Of a DNA stretch of 64,000 nucleotides, positions 1-8,612 are shown piece after piece. Source of the stretch: Pseudomonas sp. TMP9 (GTDB lineage Bacteria; Pseudomonadota; Gammaproteobacteria; Pseudomonadales; Pseudomonadaceae); contig NZ_CP149803.1 in assembly GCF_037943105.1 (NCBI RefSeq), positions 2,460,001-2,524,000 of the forward strand. Reading direction: 5' to 3'. The position numbers and the translations under genes are program-made. The stretch's first letter is position 1. The number at the start of each line of letters is the position of its first letter. The notes under the pieces are model-generated. The model searched no databases. It saw only the letters and a program-made list of their open reading frames with translations, and was not told where the DNA came from.

Positions 1-543
1 ATCGGTCTTGTGCGATTGGCCATCCGTCAGACGCCACAGCAAGAAGCAATCCACAGTGCCAAAACGCAGCTCACCGCGCTCGGCACGTTCACGGGCGCCG
101 GCTACGTTGTGCAAAATCCAGCGCAACTTGGTCGCGGAGAAATACGGATCAATCAGCAGGCCAGTCTTGGCCGCTACCGTGGCTTCATGGCCAGCGTCTT
201 TCAGTTCAGCGCAGTAATCCGCGGTACGGCGGTCCTGCCAGACTATCGCCGGGTGGATCGGCTTACCGGTCTGCGCATCCCAGACCAAGGTGGTTTCGCG
301 CTGATTGGTGATACCAATGGCTGCCACCTCATGGGCGGCTAAACCGCTTTGCTTAAGCGCTTCGCGGCAAACGTGCAGAGTGCTCTGCCATAGCTCTTCA
401 GGGTCATGCTCAACCCAACCATCTTGAGGGAAATACTGTTTGAACTCCTCCTGCGCGCGCGCCACGGGCAAACCTTGGTCACTGAAAATAATCGCCCGGC
501 TGCTGGTCGTGCCCTGGTCGATGGCAAGCAGGTAATGCGGCAT
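1..543 (-). CDS. glpK: Glycerol kinase, N-terminal part (runs off the window)
   Basis: Phosphorylates glycerol to sn-glycerol 3-phosphate with ATP in the cytoplasm, supplying the substrate of GlpD encoded 1.6 kb away. Only the first 181 codons are in the window and the gene continues past base 1. The translation begins [18 protein letters not shown], the N-terminal phosphate-binding signature of FGGY kinases, followed by [20 protein letters not shown] and IVWQDRRT, all typical of GlpK. The start at 543 is preceded by AAGGA. The gene order glpK-(ybaK)-glpR-glpD fits Pseudomonas, where glpF normally lies upstream of glpK; here ybaK sits between glpK and glpR, transcribed in the same direction as glpK. 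Confidence 0.97.
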   Translation of the reverse strand, partial: MPHYLLAIDQGTTSSRAIIFSDQGLPVARAQEEFKQYFPQDGWVEHDPEELWQSTLHVCREALKQSGLAAHEVAAIGITNQRETTLVWDAQTGKPIHPAIVWQDRRTADYCAELKDAGHEATVAAKTGLLIDPYFSATKLRWILHNVAGARERAERGELRFGTVDCFLLWRLTDGQSHKTD

Positions 544-580
544 GCAGATTTCCTTGTTTTTATAGGTTATTGAACGACGA

Positions 581-1051
581 TTAGCCGCGACCGATGGGGG
601 CAAATAATCCCTGAGTCAATTGCGCCAGAACAACAGCGTCTAACTGCACCTCGAGTCCACGCCGCCCAGCGCTGACGAAGATGCTGGGGAGCTGCTGAGC
701 AGATTCATCAATAAAGGTGCGCAGCCGCTTCTTCTGCCCCAATGGGCTTATGCCACCGAGCAAATACCCTGTAGCGCGCTGCGCCGCTGCCGGGTCAGCC
801 ATATCGGCTTTCTTCACGCCCGCTGCCTGAGCCAAAGCTTTTAAATCCAGCGTACCCACCACCGGCACCACCGCCACCAACAACTCGCCCTTTTCACTGG
901 CCGCCAGTAGCGTTTTGAACACCTGAGCGGGCTGAAGATTTAGCTTTTCAGCGGCCTCCAGCCCATAGGACGCCGCCTTGTGATCATGGTGATAACTGTG
1001 CACCTGATGCACCGCTTTGGCTTTTTTCAGTAGGTCGATGGCTGGGGTCAT
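581..1051 (-). CDS. ybaK: Cys-tRNA(Pro)/Cys-tRNA(Cys) deacylase YbaK
   Basis: A 156-residue protein of the YbaK/EbsC family, which hydrolyses cysteine mischarged on tRNA(Pro) in trans to prolyl-tRNA synthetase. Family features are [19 protein letters not shown], the KKADMADP stretch and the [20 protein letters not shown] core, where the invariant Lys and GGxSP motif sit. I chose the ATG at 1051 ([11 protein letters not shown]) because homologues begin there; an upstream in-frame ATG at 1069 adds only six residues. It lies 37 bp upstream of glpK in the same direction, so the two could be cotranscribed. No functional link to glycerol metabolism is implied. Confidence 0.93.
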   Translation of the reverse strand: MTPAIDLLKKAKAVHQVHSYHHDHKAASYGLEAAEKLNLQPAQVFKTLLAASEKGELLVAVVPVVGTLDLKALAQAAGVKKADMADPAAAQRATGYLLGGISPLGQKKRLRTFIDESAQQLPSIFVSAGRRGLEVQLDAVVLAQLTQGLFAPIGRG

Positions 1052-1105
1052 GTTCGAATGTGAAAACAATCTGACAAAGTTGGCGTACCTTAGCCGAAAA
1101 AAACT

Positions 1106-1247
1106 GCCGGGAGCAGTTTTTAACGTCGCGCAGCGACGGCCCGCAGGGTGGCCGCCATGGATGGCAGGCCATCAAAAACGCCGGGAGCAGTTTTTAACGT
1201 CGCGCAGCGACGGCCCGCAGGGTGGCCGCCATGGATGGCAGGCCATA
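1106..1247. repeat. Two tandem copies of a 74-bp GC-rich palindromic repeat
   Basis: Copy one starts at 1106 and copy two at 1180; about 67 bases (GCCGGGAGCAG through GGCAGGCCAT) are identical between them. Each copy contains the perfect hairpin CGTCGC-GCA-GCGACG and a longer GGCC...GGCC dyad. The pair fills the intergenic space between divergent ybaK and glpR and ends about 50 bp before the glpR start. It looks like a dispersed REP-like intergenic element, which in Pseudomonas are often clustered in pairs, but no other copy is seen in this window. Confidence 0.85.
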
Positions 1248-1295
1248 AAATCCGCGACGGCAGCCTATAATGGTGCGCACTTCCGAGGAGCTTTC

Positions 1296-2054
1296 ATGAC
1301 CCTGCCGTCCCGCCAACACGACATTCTCGAACTTACCCGCGAGCGCGGCTATGTCAGCATTGATGAGCTGGCCCAAGCGTTTGCCGTGACGCCGCAGACC
1401 ATTCGCCGCGACATCAACCAACTGGCTGAGCAGGGTTTGCTGCGCCGTACCCACGGCGGCGCCGCGAGTGACAGTTCGAGCACTCAGAACACCGCCTACA
1501 GCATGCGCGCCGGCCTGATGCGTGATGAAAAACAACGCATCGCCGCCGCCATTGCCGCGCAAATCCCTAACCATGCTTCGCTGTTTATCAACATCGGTAC
1601 CACCACCGAGGCGATTGCCCGCGAACTGCTGGGCCACAAAGGCTTAAAGATCATTACCAATAACCTGCATGTGGCCGCGCAACTCAGCGCCAAGGCTGAC
1701 TTCGAAGTGCTACTGGCCGGTGGCACTGTGCGCAGTGACTGCGGCGTAGTGGGCCAAGCCGCAGTGGATTTCATCGAGCAATTCAAAGTTGATTTCGCTC
1801 TAGTTGGCATCAGTGGCATTGATGAAGACGGCAGCCTGCTTGACTTCGACTATCAGGAAGTTCGTGTATCCCAAGCCATTATCAGCAATGCACGCCAGGT
1901 GTTTTTGGCCGTTGACTCAAGCAAATTTGGCCGCAATGCCGTGGTCCGTTTGGGCTCAATTGCACTGGTTGATCGCCTGTTTACTGATGCCGCGCCATCC
2001 GCCGCAATCAATCGCCTGCTCGCTGAGCACAAAATTCACCTCGATCTGGCGTAA
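1296..2054 (+). CDS. glpR: Glycerol-3-phosphate regulon repressor GlpR (DeoR family)
   Basis: A 252-residue DeoR-type repressor of the glp genes that is released by glycerol 3-phosphate. The N-terminal winged helix (residues 1-60) reads [20 protein letters not shown] and then [19 protein letters not shown], the recognition helix; residues 75-250 form the sugar-phosphate sensor domain with [10 protein letters not shown] and [15 protein letters not shown]. The start at 1296 has GAGGAG five bases upstream. The reading frame stays open back to 1017 through the 74-bp repeats, but that extension has no family similarity. It sits between glpK and glpD, as in other pseudomonads. Confidence 0.95.
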   Translation: MTLPSRQHDILELTRERGYVSIDELAQAFAVTPQTIRRDINQLAEQGLLRRTHGGAASDSSSTQNTAYSMRAGLMRDEKQRIAAAIAAQIPNHASLFINIGTTTEAIARELLGHKGLKIITNNLHVAAQLSAKADFEVLLAGGTVRSDCGVVGQAAVDFIEQFKVDFALVGISGIDEDGSLLDFDYQEVRVSQAIISNARQVFLAVDSSKFGRNAVVRLGSIALVDRLFTDAAPSAAINRLLAEHKIHLDLA

Positions 2055-2140
2055 GCCAACCGCTTGTCATACACGGCAACGATCGGTGTGCTCGAAAGCG
2101 CACAACGAGGTAGCGCCGCCGCGCTTATTCAACTAGCATA

Positions 2141-2159
2141 TTTTCGAAAGTGAACATTT
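2141..2159 (+). promoter_or_regulatory. Candidate GlpR operator upstream of glpD
   Basis: On the minus strand this reads AAATGTTCACTTTCGAAAA, close to the GlpR consensus known from E. coli (ATGTTCG-W-TT-W-CGAACAT). It lies 30-48 bp before the glpD start, where a repressor would block transcription. A second TTC-containing segment (2163-2180) with AGTTCAATACTGACTTTCG may be a weaker half-site. This is inferred from the motif and its position only. Confidence 0.5.
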
Positions 2160-2188
2160 AAAGTTCAATACTGACTTTCGGTGACGTT

Positions 2189-3730
2189 ATGCCTACCCAA
2201 CCTGCTAGCCACACCCCACTCGCTGAAGTCTATGACCTTGCTGTAATTGGCGGCGGCATCAACGGTGTCGGGATCGCCGCCGATGCGGCTGGTCGCGGGC
2301 TGTCAGTGTTCCTTTGTGAAAAAGACGACCTGGCGCAACACACCTCATCGGCCAGCAGCAAGCTGATCCATGGCGGCCTGCGCTACCTCGAGCACTATGA
2401 GTTTCGCTTGGTGCGTGAAGCATTGGCCGAGCGTGAAGTGTTGCTGAGCAAAGCCCCACATATCGTCACGCCGTTGCGTTTTATCCTGCCGCATCGACCG
2501 CATTTGCGCCCGGCGTGGATGATTCGTGCCGGACTGTTTCTGTATGACCACTTGGGTAAACGCGAGAAGCTTGAAGGTTCACGCACCTTACGCTTTGGCG
2601 CCGGCAGCCCATTACAGGCGCAGATTAGTCGAGGCTTTGAATATTCCGATTGCTGGGTCGACGACGCTCGCTTGGTGGTGCTCAACGCCATGGCCGCCCG
2701 CGAACACGGCGCGCACGTGCACAGCCGAACCCGCTGCGTCAGCGCCCGACGTAGCAAAGGCCTGTGGCATATTCATTTAGAACGCAGCGACGGCAGCCTG
2801 CTTTCGATTCGCGCCCGCGCCTTGGTCAATGCCGCAGGCCCTTGGGTGGCGCGGTTTATTCGCGAGGACTTAAAGCAGGAATCGCCCTACGGTATTCGCC
2901 TGATTCAGGGCAGCCACATTGTGGTGCCACGGCTGTTCGAGGGCGAAAAAGCCTACATCCTGCAAAACGAAGACCGTCGTATTGTCTTCGCCATCCCCTA
3001 TCAAGAGCGCTTCACCCTGATCGGCACCACAGACCGGGAATACCAGGGCGACCCGGCCAAGGTAGCGATTAGCGACGAAGAAACCGATTACCTGCTGAAA
3101 GTGGTCAACGCGCACTTCAAAAAGCAGATTCAGCGCAGCGACATCCTGCACACCTACGCCGGCGTGCGACCGCTGTGTGACGACGAGTCGGACGACCCGT
3201 CGGCAGTCACCCGCGACTACACCCTGTCGCTGTCCGGCAATCCGGGCGAAGCCCCGCTGCTCTCGGTGTTTGGCGGCAAACTCACCACCTACCGCAAGCT
3301 GGCCGAATCAGCGCTGGCGCAACTGGCGCCCTTCTTCCCCAAAATCGGCCCAAGCTGGACCGCCAGCAGCCTGCTGCCCGGCGCAGAGCAACTGGACAGC
3401 CAGAGCGCGCTGATTGAAGCGCTGTGCGCACACTTTGGTTGGCTGCCCACCTCACTGGCGCGGCGCTGGGCCAGCAGCTACGGCAGCCGCAGCTGGGTGC
3501 TGCTCAAAGGCGTGAGCAACCTCAGCGACCTGGGCGAACACCTGGGCGGTGGTTTGTACACCCTCGAAGTCGACTACCTGTGTAAGGAAGAGTGGGCCAT
3601 GCAGGCTGACGATATTCTCTGGCGGCGCAGTAAGCTTGGCCTGTTCACCACCCCGGCGCAGCAAGCCAAACTCAACAGCTACCTGCGTATTGAATCACCG
3701 CGCAGCCCGGAAGATGCTCACACGGCATAA
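2189..3730 (+). CDS. glpD: Aerobic glycerol-3-phosphate dehydrogenase GlpD
   Basis: A 513-residue membrane-associated flavoprotein that oxidises sn-glycerol 3-phosphate to dihydroxyacetone phosphate and passes electrons to ubiquinone. The FAD-binding dinucleotide fold appears at residues 18-40 (LAVIGGGINGVGIAADAAGRG), followed by HTSSASSKLIHGGLRYLEHY, the GlpD signature, and IGTTDREYQGDP. The C-terminal part GGKLTTYRKLAESAL is also diagnostic. It is 135 bp downstream of glpR, with a candidate GlpR operator between. It converges on the tad operon with only 9 bp between the two stop codons and no clear terminator. Confidence 0.97.
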   Translation: MPTQPASHTPLAEVYDLAVIGGGINGVGIAADAAGRGLSVFLCEKDDLAQHTSSASSKLIHGGLRYLEHYEFRLVREALAEREVLLSKAPHIVTPLRFILPHRPHLRPAWMIRAGLFLYDHLGKREKLEGSRTLRFGAGSPLQAQISRGFEYSDCWVDDARLVVLNAMAAREHGAHVHSRTRCVSARRSKGLWHIHLERSDGSLLSIRARALVNAAGPWVARFIREDLKQESPYGIRLIQGSHIVVPRLFEGEKAYILQNEDRRIVFAIPYQERFTLIGTTDREYQGDPAKVAISDEETDYLLKVVNAHFKKQIQRSDILHTYAGVRPLCDDESDDPSAVTRDYTLSLSGNPGEAPLLSVFGGKLTTYRKLAESALAQLAPFFPKIGPSWTASSLLPGAEQLDSQSALIEALCAHFGWLPTSLARRWASSYGSRSWVLLKGVSNLSDLGEHLGGGLYTLEVDYLCKEEWAMQADDILWRRSKLGLFTTPAQQAKLNSYLRIESPRSPEDAHTA

Positions 3731-3739
3731 ATGGCTGTT

Positions 3740-4465
3740 TCAGGGACAGAGCATCTTCTTGCCCGCGCCGCAATTTTCCGCGTCATGGACGGCGGCTGAC
3801 TGCATGCGCACCGTTGCTTCCGCAGTGAGAACAAAGCCCTTACGTGCGCCGCAGATGGCAGCGTACTGGTCCCATGACTGTTTGGAGTTTTCGCTGAAGC
3901 TACCGCCCGATTGGCGCTGATTAAATTTTGAGGCGCTGCTGAGCAGGTGCTCGACCATCGGCACGATCAGTTTCACGCAGTACTGCACGCGTATTTTCAG
4001 CAGGTTGGCATCTTGAATCGACACCGGGTTCTGCTGGGCCGAGCGGTACATCAGGTTGTCATTGGGAATGGCTTGAGCGGTTTGGCGGCTGCTTAGCAAT
4101 CCGGCATGGGGCGTTTGCCAGGCGCTAAAGCTGTTGAGCGCCGGGCTGATGCGGGTGATCAGCACATAGTTGTCGACCTCCTCCGCGGTTTTGTCCATCC
4201 GCTCGGTTTCCGGGTACTGCGAAAACATCGGGTACATGCCGCGCAGCAGGCCACGGCGCATGCTTTCGTATTGGGCATTGTTGACTGCACCAAGGCGGGC
4301 TGCCTGGAAGGCCGCGTAGTTCAGCCCGCTTTTTGCCGAGTAGATCAACGTCGCCTGAAACGCGCCAAAGATGAGCAGGATCAACACCGGGATGATAATC
4401 AGAAACTCAACCATGGCCTGGCCACGATCTTTACGGCTACTCGGTGCTGGCGGGAGCGTGCTCAT
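3740..4465 (-). CDS. tadE: TadE-like pilin-related protein of the Tad pilus
   Basis: A 241-residue TadE/TadF-type pseudopilin. A short polar leader ends in DRG and is followed by QAMVEF, so the prepilin peptidase site would be G-QAMVEF with Glu at +5, then a hydrophobic helix (LIIIPVLILLIFGAFQATLIY) typical of the TadE family. The C-terminal 200 residues contain four cysteines and are presumably periplasmic or surface exposed. It is the last gene of the operon and overlaps the TPR lipoprotein gene by 29 bp; GAGG precedes the start. TadE-like proteins are needed for Flp pilus assembly, but their exact role is unsettled. Confidence 0.85.
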   Translation of the reverse strand: MSTLPPAPSSRKDRGQAMVEFLIIIPVLILLIFGAFQATLIYSAKSGLNYAAFQAARLGAVNNAQYESMRRGLLRGMYPMFSQYPETERMDKTAEEVDNYVLITRISPALNSFSAWQTPHAGLLSSRQTAQAIPNDNLMYRSAQQNPVSIQDANLLKIRVQYCVKLIVPMVEHLLSSASKFNQRQSGGSFSENSKQSWDQYAAICGARKGFVLTAEATVRMQSAAVHDAENCGAGKKMLCP

Positions 4466-4889
4466 CGAACACCTCGATCAGTTGCTCGGCGCGCTCCAGA
4501 GCTGAACGTGCCCTGGGATTTTTCCTGTCCAGATAACGGCGCGCCTCCATGGCTGTCAGAGTCAGCTCCTGCGCTTGCAGCTGCATCAAGTTGTACCAAG
4601 CGCCAGCGAGTTGCGGGTCGCGCAGCAAGGCTTCGCGATAGGTCTGGATCGCCAGGCCATGATTGCCTTCGCGAGCCAGGCTATTGGCCAAGCGATAGCG
4701 GGTGTCAGCATCGGTGGGCATGCGCATCGCCAGCTCCCCGTAATACTCGCTGGAGCGTGCGTAGTTGCCTTTGGCGTAGGCCTGCTGCGCTTGGCGCTCA
4801 AGGTCGAGCAGGTCGTTGGAGCTGCCGAGCCCAAGCCCGACGCAACCCTGCAACAAGACGCTCAGGGCGATGATAATTAAGCCACGCAT
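4437..4889 (-). CDS. tadD: TadD-like TPR lipoprotein
   Basis: A 150-residue protein with a lipoprotein signal (MRGLIIIALSVLLQGC, lipobox LLQGC, lipidation at Cys16), then TPR units from about residue 34: AQQAYAKGNYARSSEYYGEL, RYRLANSLAREGNHGLAIQT and AGAWYNLMQLQAQELT. TadD lipoproteins are thought to act as outer-membrane pilotins or scaffolds for the Tad secretin. The ATG at 4889 was chosen because it begins the signal peptide; the longer frame to 4970 overlaps the DUF192 gene. It overlaps the DUF192 stop by 13 bp and the tadE-like gene by 29 bp, so translation is probably coupled. Confidence 0.85.
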   Translation of the reverse strand: MRGLIIIALSVLLQGCVGLGLGSSNDLLDLERQAQQAYAKGNYARSSEYYGELAMRMPTDADTRYRLANSLAREGNHGLAIQTYREALLRDPQLAGAWYNLMQLQAQELTLTAMEARRYLDRKNPRARSALERAEQLIEVFDEHAPASTE

Positions 4890-5230
4890 TGGATCTGGTC
4901 CCCCGCTGTAATGTTCAGCCGCTGGCATTCGCCGGCGGCCATTTCGATAACGCTGTTGGCCGGCCAGCACAGGCTCAGTTGCCAGGGCCGCAGCTGTGCG
5001 CGGATCTGCAGCACTCGCTGCTGCTTATCCAGGTAGATCACATCAATGACAAAACGCATAAACCAGCAATGCACGGAATTACACGGCCGCAGCCACAAGC
5101 CGTGGCCGGCCGGCAGGGTTTTGTAGCCGAGCAAGCCGCGCAGTCGCGCCCAGGGCGTATGGGCGAGTTGCAGCTGCAAGCGGCTCGCTGGGCGATGGCC
5201 ATCCGCATGTAGGACGAGGGCTTCAGGCAT
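4877..5230 (-). CDS. DUF192 family protein inside the Tad operon
   Basis: A 117-residue DUF192 protein. The family core is visible: TPWARLRGLLGYKTLPAGHGLWLRPC, NSVHCWFMRFVIDVIYLD and the C-terminal NSVIEMAAGECQRLNITAGD. The small beta-barrel DUF192 domain has no established biochemical role. Many homologues are exported, but this one has no signal peptide. Its start coincides with the tadC stop (4-bp overlap) and its end overlaps the TPR lipoprotein gene, so it belongs to the operon. Homologues occur next to Tad genes in other bacteria, suggesting a role in pilus assembly, but that is inference. Confidence 0.8.
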   Translation of the reverse strand: MPEALVLHADGHRPASRLQLQLAHTPWARLRGLLGYKTLPAGHGLWLRPCNSVHCWFMRFVIDVIYLDKQQRVLQIRAQLRPWQLSLCWPANSVIEMAAGECQRLNITAGDQIQCVA

Positions 5231-6108
5231 CAGGTTTGCCCCATGAACTTGACCACAATCGGGAACAGCAAAATCACGAAGGTCAGCGGGAAGATGAACA
5301 TGATCAATGGAATGATCAGCTTCACGGGGGCCTGCATAGCGGTTTTCTCGGCGCGTTGAAAGCGCTCTTCGAGGCGTTGCTGGGCCTGAATCTGCAGGGT
5401 ATTGCGCAAGCTGCTGCCCATCTTCTCGGCCTGCACCACCGAGCGCACGAAGGTGGTGACATCCTTCAAGTTGATGCGTTGCTCCATGCGCGCCAGCGCC
5501 TCGGCGCGCGGCAGGCCCGAGCGGATATCGCGCAGCACGATGCGGAACTCGTTTTTCATGGCGCCGTCGGGGCCTTTATCCACGGCCTGCTGCAGGGCGC
5601 CAAGGAAGTTCAGGCCGGCGTCGACGCACATGGACAGGTATTCGAGAAACACCGGCAGGTTGCGCACGATGTCGCGGTCACGGCGTTTGTGCGTATCGCT
5701 GATCCACATGACGGGTAAGGCGGCGCCCATCAGCAGCATCAGCAACACCACCGACCAGAGGATGCCGCTCTTGCCGCTGGCCATCGGCAGGATCGCAAGC
5801 ACCGGAAACAGCAGCGCCGTGGTCATGCACAGGGCGAGAAAGTCTTCGGCGGTGAGCACATAAAGCGCCCCGGTGCGTTGCATGCGCACGTCCAGCCAGT
5901 CCATCAATTTAGGCGGCAGGTTGCTGCAGGCAAAGTGGCTGACCAGGCGCACCAGCGGCCAGACCGGGCGTATCCAGCCGGGCACAGGGTCCATGTAGGT
6001 GCGGTTTTCCGCAGGCAGCAAGGTGAATAGCGACAACACCGCGAGCAGAACGCAGGTGACGGTCACCCCCAAACTGGCACTGCTGAACAGGACAAGAAGT
6101 TCGCTCAT
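5230..6108 (-). CDS. tadC: Tad inner-membrane platform protein TadC
   Basis: A 292-residue GspF-type integral membrane protein that forms the inner-membrane platform of the Flp pilus together with TadB. Transmembrane segments lie near residues 8-30, 88-135 and 260-290 (LIIPLIMFIFPLTFVILLFPIVV). The T2SSF domain is in the middle (LPVFLEYLSMCVDAGLNFLG, SGLPRAEALARMEQRI, FVRSVVQAEKMGSSLRNTL). It is separated from tadB by 2 bp and its stop overlaps the DUF192 start. The length and topology are usual for TadC. Confidence 0.92.
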   Translation of the reverse strand: MSELLVLFSSASLGVTVTCVLLAVLSLFTLLPAENRTYMDPVPGWIRPVWPLVRLVSHFACSNLPPKLMDWLDVRMQRTGALYVLTAEDFLALCMTTALLFPVLAILPMASGKSGILWSVVLLMLLMGAALPVMWISDTHKRRDRDIVRNLPVFLEYLSMCVDAGLNFLGALQQAVDKGPDGAMKNEFRIVLRDIRSGLPRAEALARMEQRINLKDVTTFVRSVVQAEKMGSSLRNTLQIQAQQRLEERFQRAEKTAMQAPVKLIIPLIMFIFPLTFVILLFPIVVKFMGQT

Positions 6109-6110
6109 GA

Positions 6111-6968
6111 TCAGGCGTCAATCCGGGTGATTTTTCTGATAAACATAAAGCCCATTACTTCCATCACCACCATCACCGCCAGCACCATCAGGCCGTTGCG
6201 GGTGGTGTAGAGCTGGCGCATGGCTTCCGGCTCAATGAAGCTGAGGATGATGGCCAACATGATCGGCAGCATGGCCATAAACGTGCCCTGGGCGCGGCCC
6301 TGGGCGGTGAGGCTGTCGATCTTGCCCTCCATGACTTTCTTGCGGCGCAGCATGGCGGCCATGCCGTTGATGGTTTCCACCAGATTGCCGCCCACTTCGC
6401 GGCTGATACGAATGGCCGAACTGGCCATGATGAACGAGGGCAAGGGCAGGCGTTTTTCCAGCTTGATCAGCGCCTCTTCCAGGGTCACACCGAGGCGGAT
6501 GTTCTTGATCAGCAGGCCGAACTCCTGATTCAGCGGCGCCGGCGATTGATGCACCACGTTCTCCAACGCCATGTTCAGGCTGGCACCGGATTGCAGGCTG
6601 CTGGACAGCAGCATGAAGGCATCAGGCAACTGCTCTTCGAACTTTTTCAGGCGCGCTTTGCGCAGGTGGCTGAACATCAGGTGCGGAGCGAACAGCGTCA
6701 CGACAATGCCCGCCGCCGTGACCACCGGCAGTTGAAACAGCAGTTCGAGCAGCACCGGCACCAGCAACAACAGCACCAGGGTGAGGATCACCACTTGCCG
6801 GCCGCTGGTGAAAATGAACATGTCGGCCATTTCCAGCTCGGCACGGCGGGAAAATTGCCGGCGGTAGTGGTCCAGGTTGTCGGCCACCCGCCGGCTGATC
6901 AGCAAGGCCAGGGCGCAGACCGAAACGGCCAGCAACAGCGCACACAGCACCAGCCACACGACAGCCAC
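6111..6968 (-). CDS. tadB: Tad inner-membrane platform protein TadB
   Basis: A 285-residue GspF-type membrane protein, partner of TadC and of the TadA ATPase. An N-terminal helix (WLVLCALLLAVSVCALALLI), a second hydrophobic pair near residues 60-95, then the T2SSF domain (LPDAFMLLSSSLQSGASLNMALENV, GVTLEEALIKLEKRLPLPSF, REVGGNLVETINGMAAMLR) and two C-terminal helices are visible. It starts immediately after the tadA stop, an arrangement seen in nearly all tad loci. The RKKVMEGKIDSLTAQGRAQG stretch is typical of TadB. Confidence 0.93.
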   Translation of the reverse strand: MAVVWLVLCALLLAVSVCALALLISRRVADNLDHYRRQFSRRAELEMADMFIFTSGRQVVILTLVLLLLVPVLLELLFQLPVVTAAGIVVTLFAPHLMFSHLRKARLKKFEEQLPDAFMLLSSSLQSGASLNMALENVVHQSPAPLNQEFGLLIKNIRLGVTLEEALIKLEKRLPLPSFIMASSAIRISREVGGNLVETINGMAAMLRRKKVMEGKIDSLTAQGRAQGTFMAMLPIMLAIILSFIEPEAMRQLYTTRNGLMVLAVMVVMEVMGFMFIRKITRIDA

Positions 6969-8603
6969 TTACAGGCGCTCCGGGGTGAGGAAAATGTCCA
7001 TATTGACGCCAATCCCGCGCTTGCTCAGCGCCTCATAGAACTCGGGTATTTGCCCGGTGGCGCGGTAATGGCCCTTGACCCGGCCCTGCTCGTCGAAGCC
7101 CTGCTGTTGGTAGGCAAAAATCTCGTTGAGCAGAATCGTGCTTTGCTCCATGCCGGTGACTTCGGTGATGCTGATGATGCGCCGCGAACCGTCACCAAAG
7201 CGGGTTTGCTGCACGATCAACTGCACGGCCGAGGAAATCTGCTCGCGAATGGCCTGCACGGGCAAATCCATGCCGGCCATCAGCACCATCACTTCCAAGC
7301 GGCGCAGCATGTCGCGCGGCGAGTTGGCGTGGCCGGTGGTTAGCGAACCATCGTGGCCGGTGTTCATCGCCTGCAGCATGTCCAGCGCTTCGCCGCCGCG
7401 ACACTCGCCGACCACGATGCGGTCGGGGCGCATGCGCAGGCAGTTACGCACCAGATCACGAATGGTCACTTGGCCTTTGCCTTCCATGTTGGCCGGGCGC
7501 GCTTCGAGGGAGACCACGTGGGGTTGCACCAGCTTCAACTCGGCGGCGTCTTCGATGGTCACCACGCGCTCATCCAGCGGAATGAAGTTGGAGAGAATGT
7601 TCAGCAGCGTGGTTTTGCCCGAGCCGGTACCGCCAGAAACGACGATGTTCATCCGTTGCTCAACGGCGATACGCAGGAACTCGACCATGGGTTCATTGAT
7701 CGAGCCATAGCCCAGCAAGTCATCGGTGGTGAGCTTCTTCTCTGAGAATTTACGGATGGTCAGGCACGGCCCACGCAGCGCCAGCGGCGGGATGATAGCG
7801 TTGACCCGCGAGCCATCCTTGAGCCGGGCATCGACCATCGGCGAGCTTTCATCGATACGCCGGCCCAGCGGCGAAATGATCCGTTCGATGGTCGACAGCA
7901 CAGCCGAGTCGGAGCTGAAGCTGATGCCGGTGCGCTCCAGGCGGCCCGAGCGCTCCACGTAAATATCGTCGTGACGGTTAACCATGATTTCCGACACGCT
8001 GGGGTCGGCGAGCAGGTCTTCTAGCGGGCCAAGACCGACAGCCTCGTTGATCACGATTTTGTGCAGAATCTCACGACTGAGATTGGCCGGCAGGCGGTGG
8101 GCGATCTGCTCGGTGATGCCGTTGATCAACTCGGACAAGCTGTTGCGCACTTCCTGCGGGCCCATGCTGTCGAGGTTCATGCGGCGCAGGTCCATGGCGC
8201 GGAACAGCTCGGCCTGCACGTACTGTGACCACTCCATATAGACCGTGTTGTCTTCGCCGCTGGCCGTTATTGCTGGCGGCAGCGGTGCATCAGCCTCGGC
8301 TGCGGTCTGCCCCAACGCGCGCACCTGCAGGTTGTAAGCACCGATACCGATAAGGTCTTCGGGGCTGAGCGGACCGAAGCGCTCCACCGGTTTGCCGTTC
8401 ACCAGCAGCTCGTTGCCACGGCTGATGTTTTCCACAAACAGGCCGCCCAGCGATTGCTCAATGCGCGCGTGATTGGGGGCCACCTTCCAGCCACGCAAGC
8501 GCACCAGCCCGGTACGCGCCTTACCCACCTCGCATTGCGCCGAGGTGCAGGTGAGCGTGTCGAGCGGCTCGCCGCCTTTGTAGGTCACGACAACTTCAAA
8601 CAT
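6969..8603 (-). CDS. tadA: Tad secretion ATPase TadA/CpaF with N-terminal FHA domain
   Basis: A 544-residue cytoplasmic hexameric ATPase powering Flp pilin polymerisation. Residues 1-95 form an FHA-like domain (CEVGKARTGLVRL, NHARIEQSLGGLFVENIS, RGNELLVNG), which would bind phosphothreonine or a partner protein. The CpaF ATPase follows: VGLGPLEDLLADPSVSEIMVN, Walker A GGTGSGKTT at 324-332, Walker B DRIVVGE near 394-400 and the His box TGHANSPRDML near 424. The FHA fusion is a known variant of TadA but not the commonest. It lies 10 bp downstream of the secretin gene and abuts tadB. Confidence 0.95.
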   Translation of the reverse strand: MFEVVVTYKGGEPLDTLTCTSAQCEVGKARTGLVRLRGWKVAPNHARIEQSLGGLFVENISRGNELLVNGKPVERFGPLSPEDLIGIGAYNLQVRALGQTAAEADAPLPPAITASGEDNTVYMEWSQYVQAELFRAMDLRRMNLDSMGPQEVRNSLSELINGITEQIAHRLPANLSREILHKIVINEAVGLGPLEDLLADPSVSEIMVNRHDDIYVERSGRLERTGISFSSDSAVLSTIERIISPLGRRIDESSPMVDARLKDGSRVNAIIPPLALRGPCLTIRKFSEKKLTTDDLLGYGSINEPMVEFLRIAVEQRMNIVVSGGTGSGKTTLLNILSNFIPLDERVVTIEDAAELKLVQPHVVSLEARPANMEGKGQVTIRDLVRNCLRMRPDRIVVGECRGGEALDMLQAMNTGHDGSLTTGHANSPRDMLRRLEVMVLMAGMDLPVQAIREQISSAVQLIVQQTRFGDGSRRIISITEVTGMEQSTILLNEIFAYQQQGFDEQGRVKGHYRATGQIPEFYEALSKRGIGVNMDIFLTPERL

Positions 8604-8612
8604 GCTCAGCCC

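Noticed and set aside
1017..1295. N-terminal extension of GlpR through the 74-bp repeats
   Set aside because: GlpR homologues start at MTLPSRQ; there is a good ribosome-binding site at 1285, and the extension overlaps ybaK and is repeat-derived.
6546..7343. Plus-strand open frame of 265 codons opposite tadB/tadA
   Set aside because: It is a His/Gln-rich antisense shadow of two clear pilus genes.
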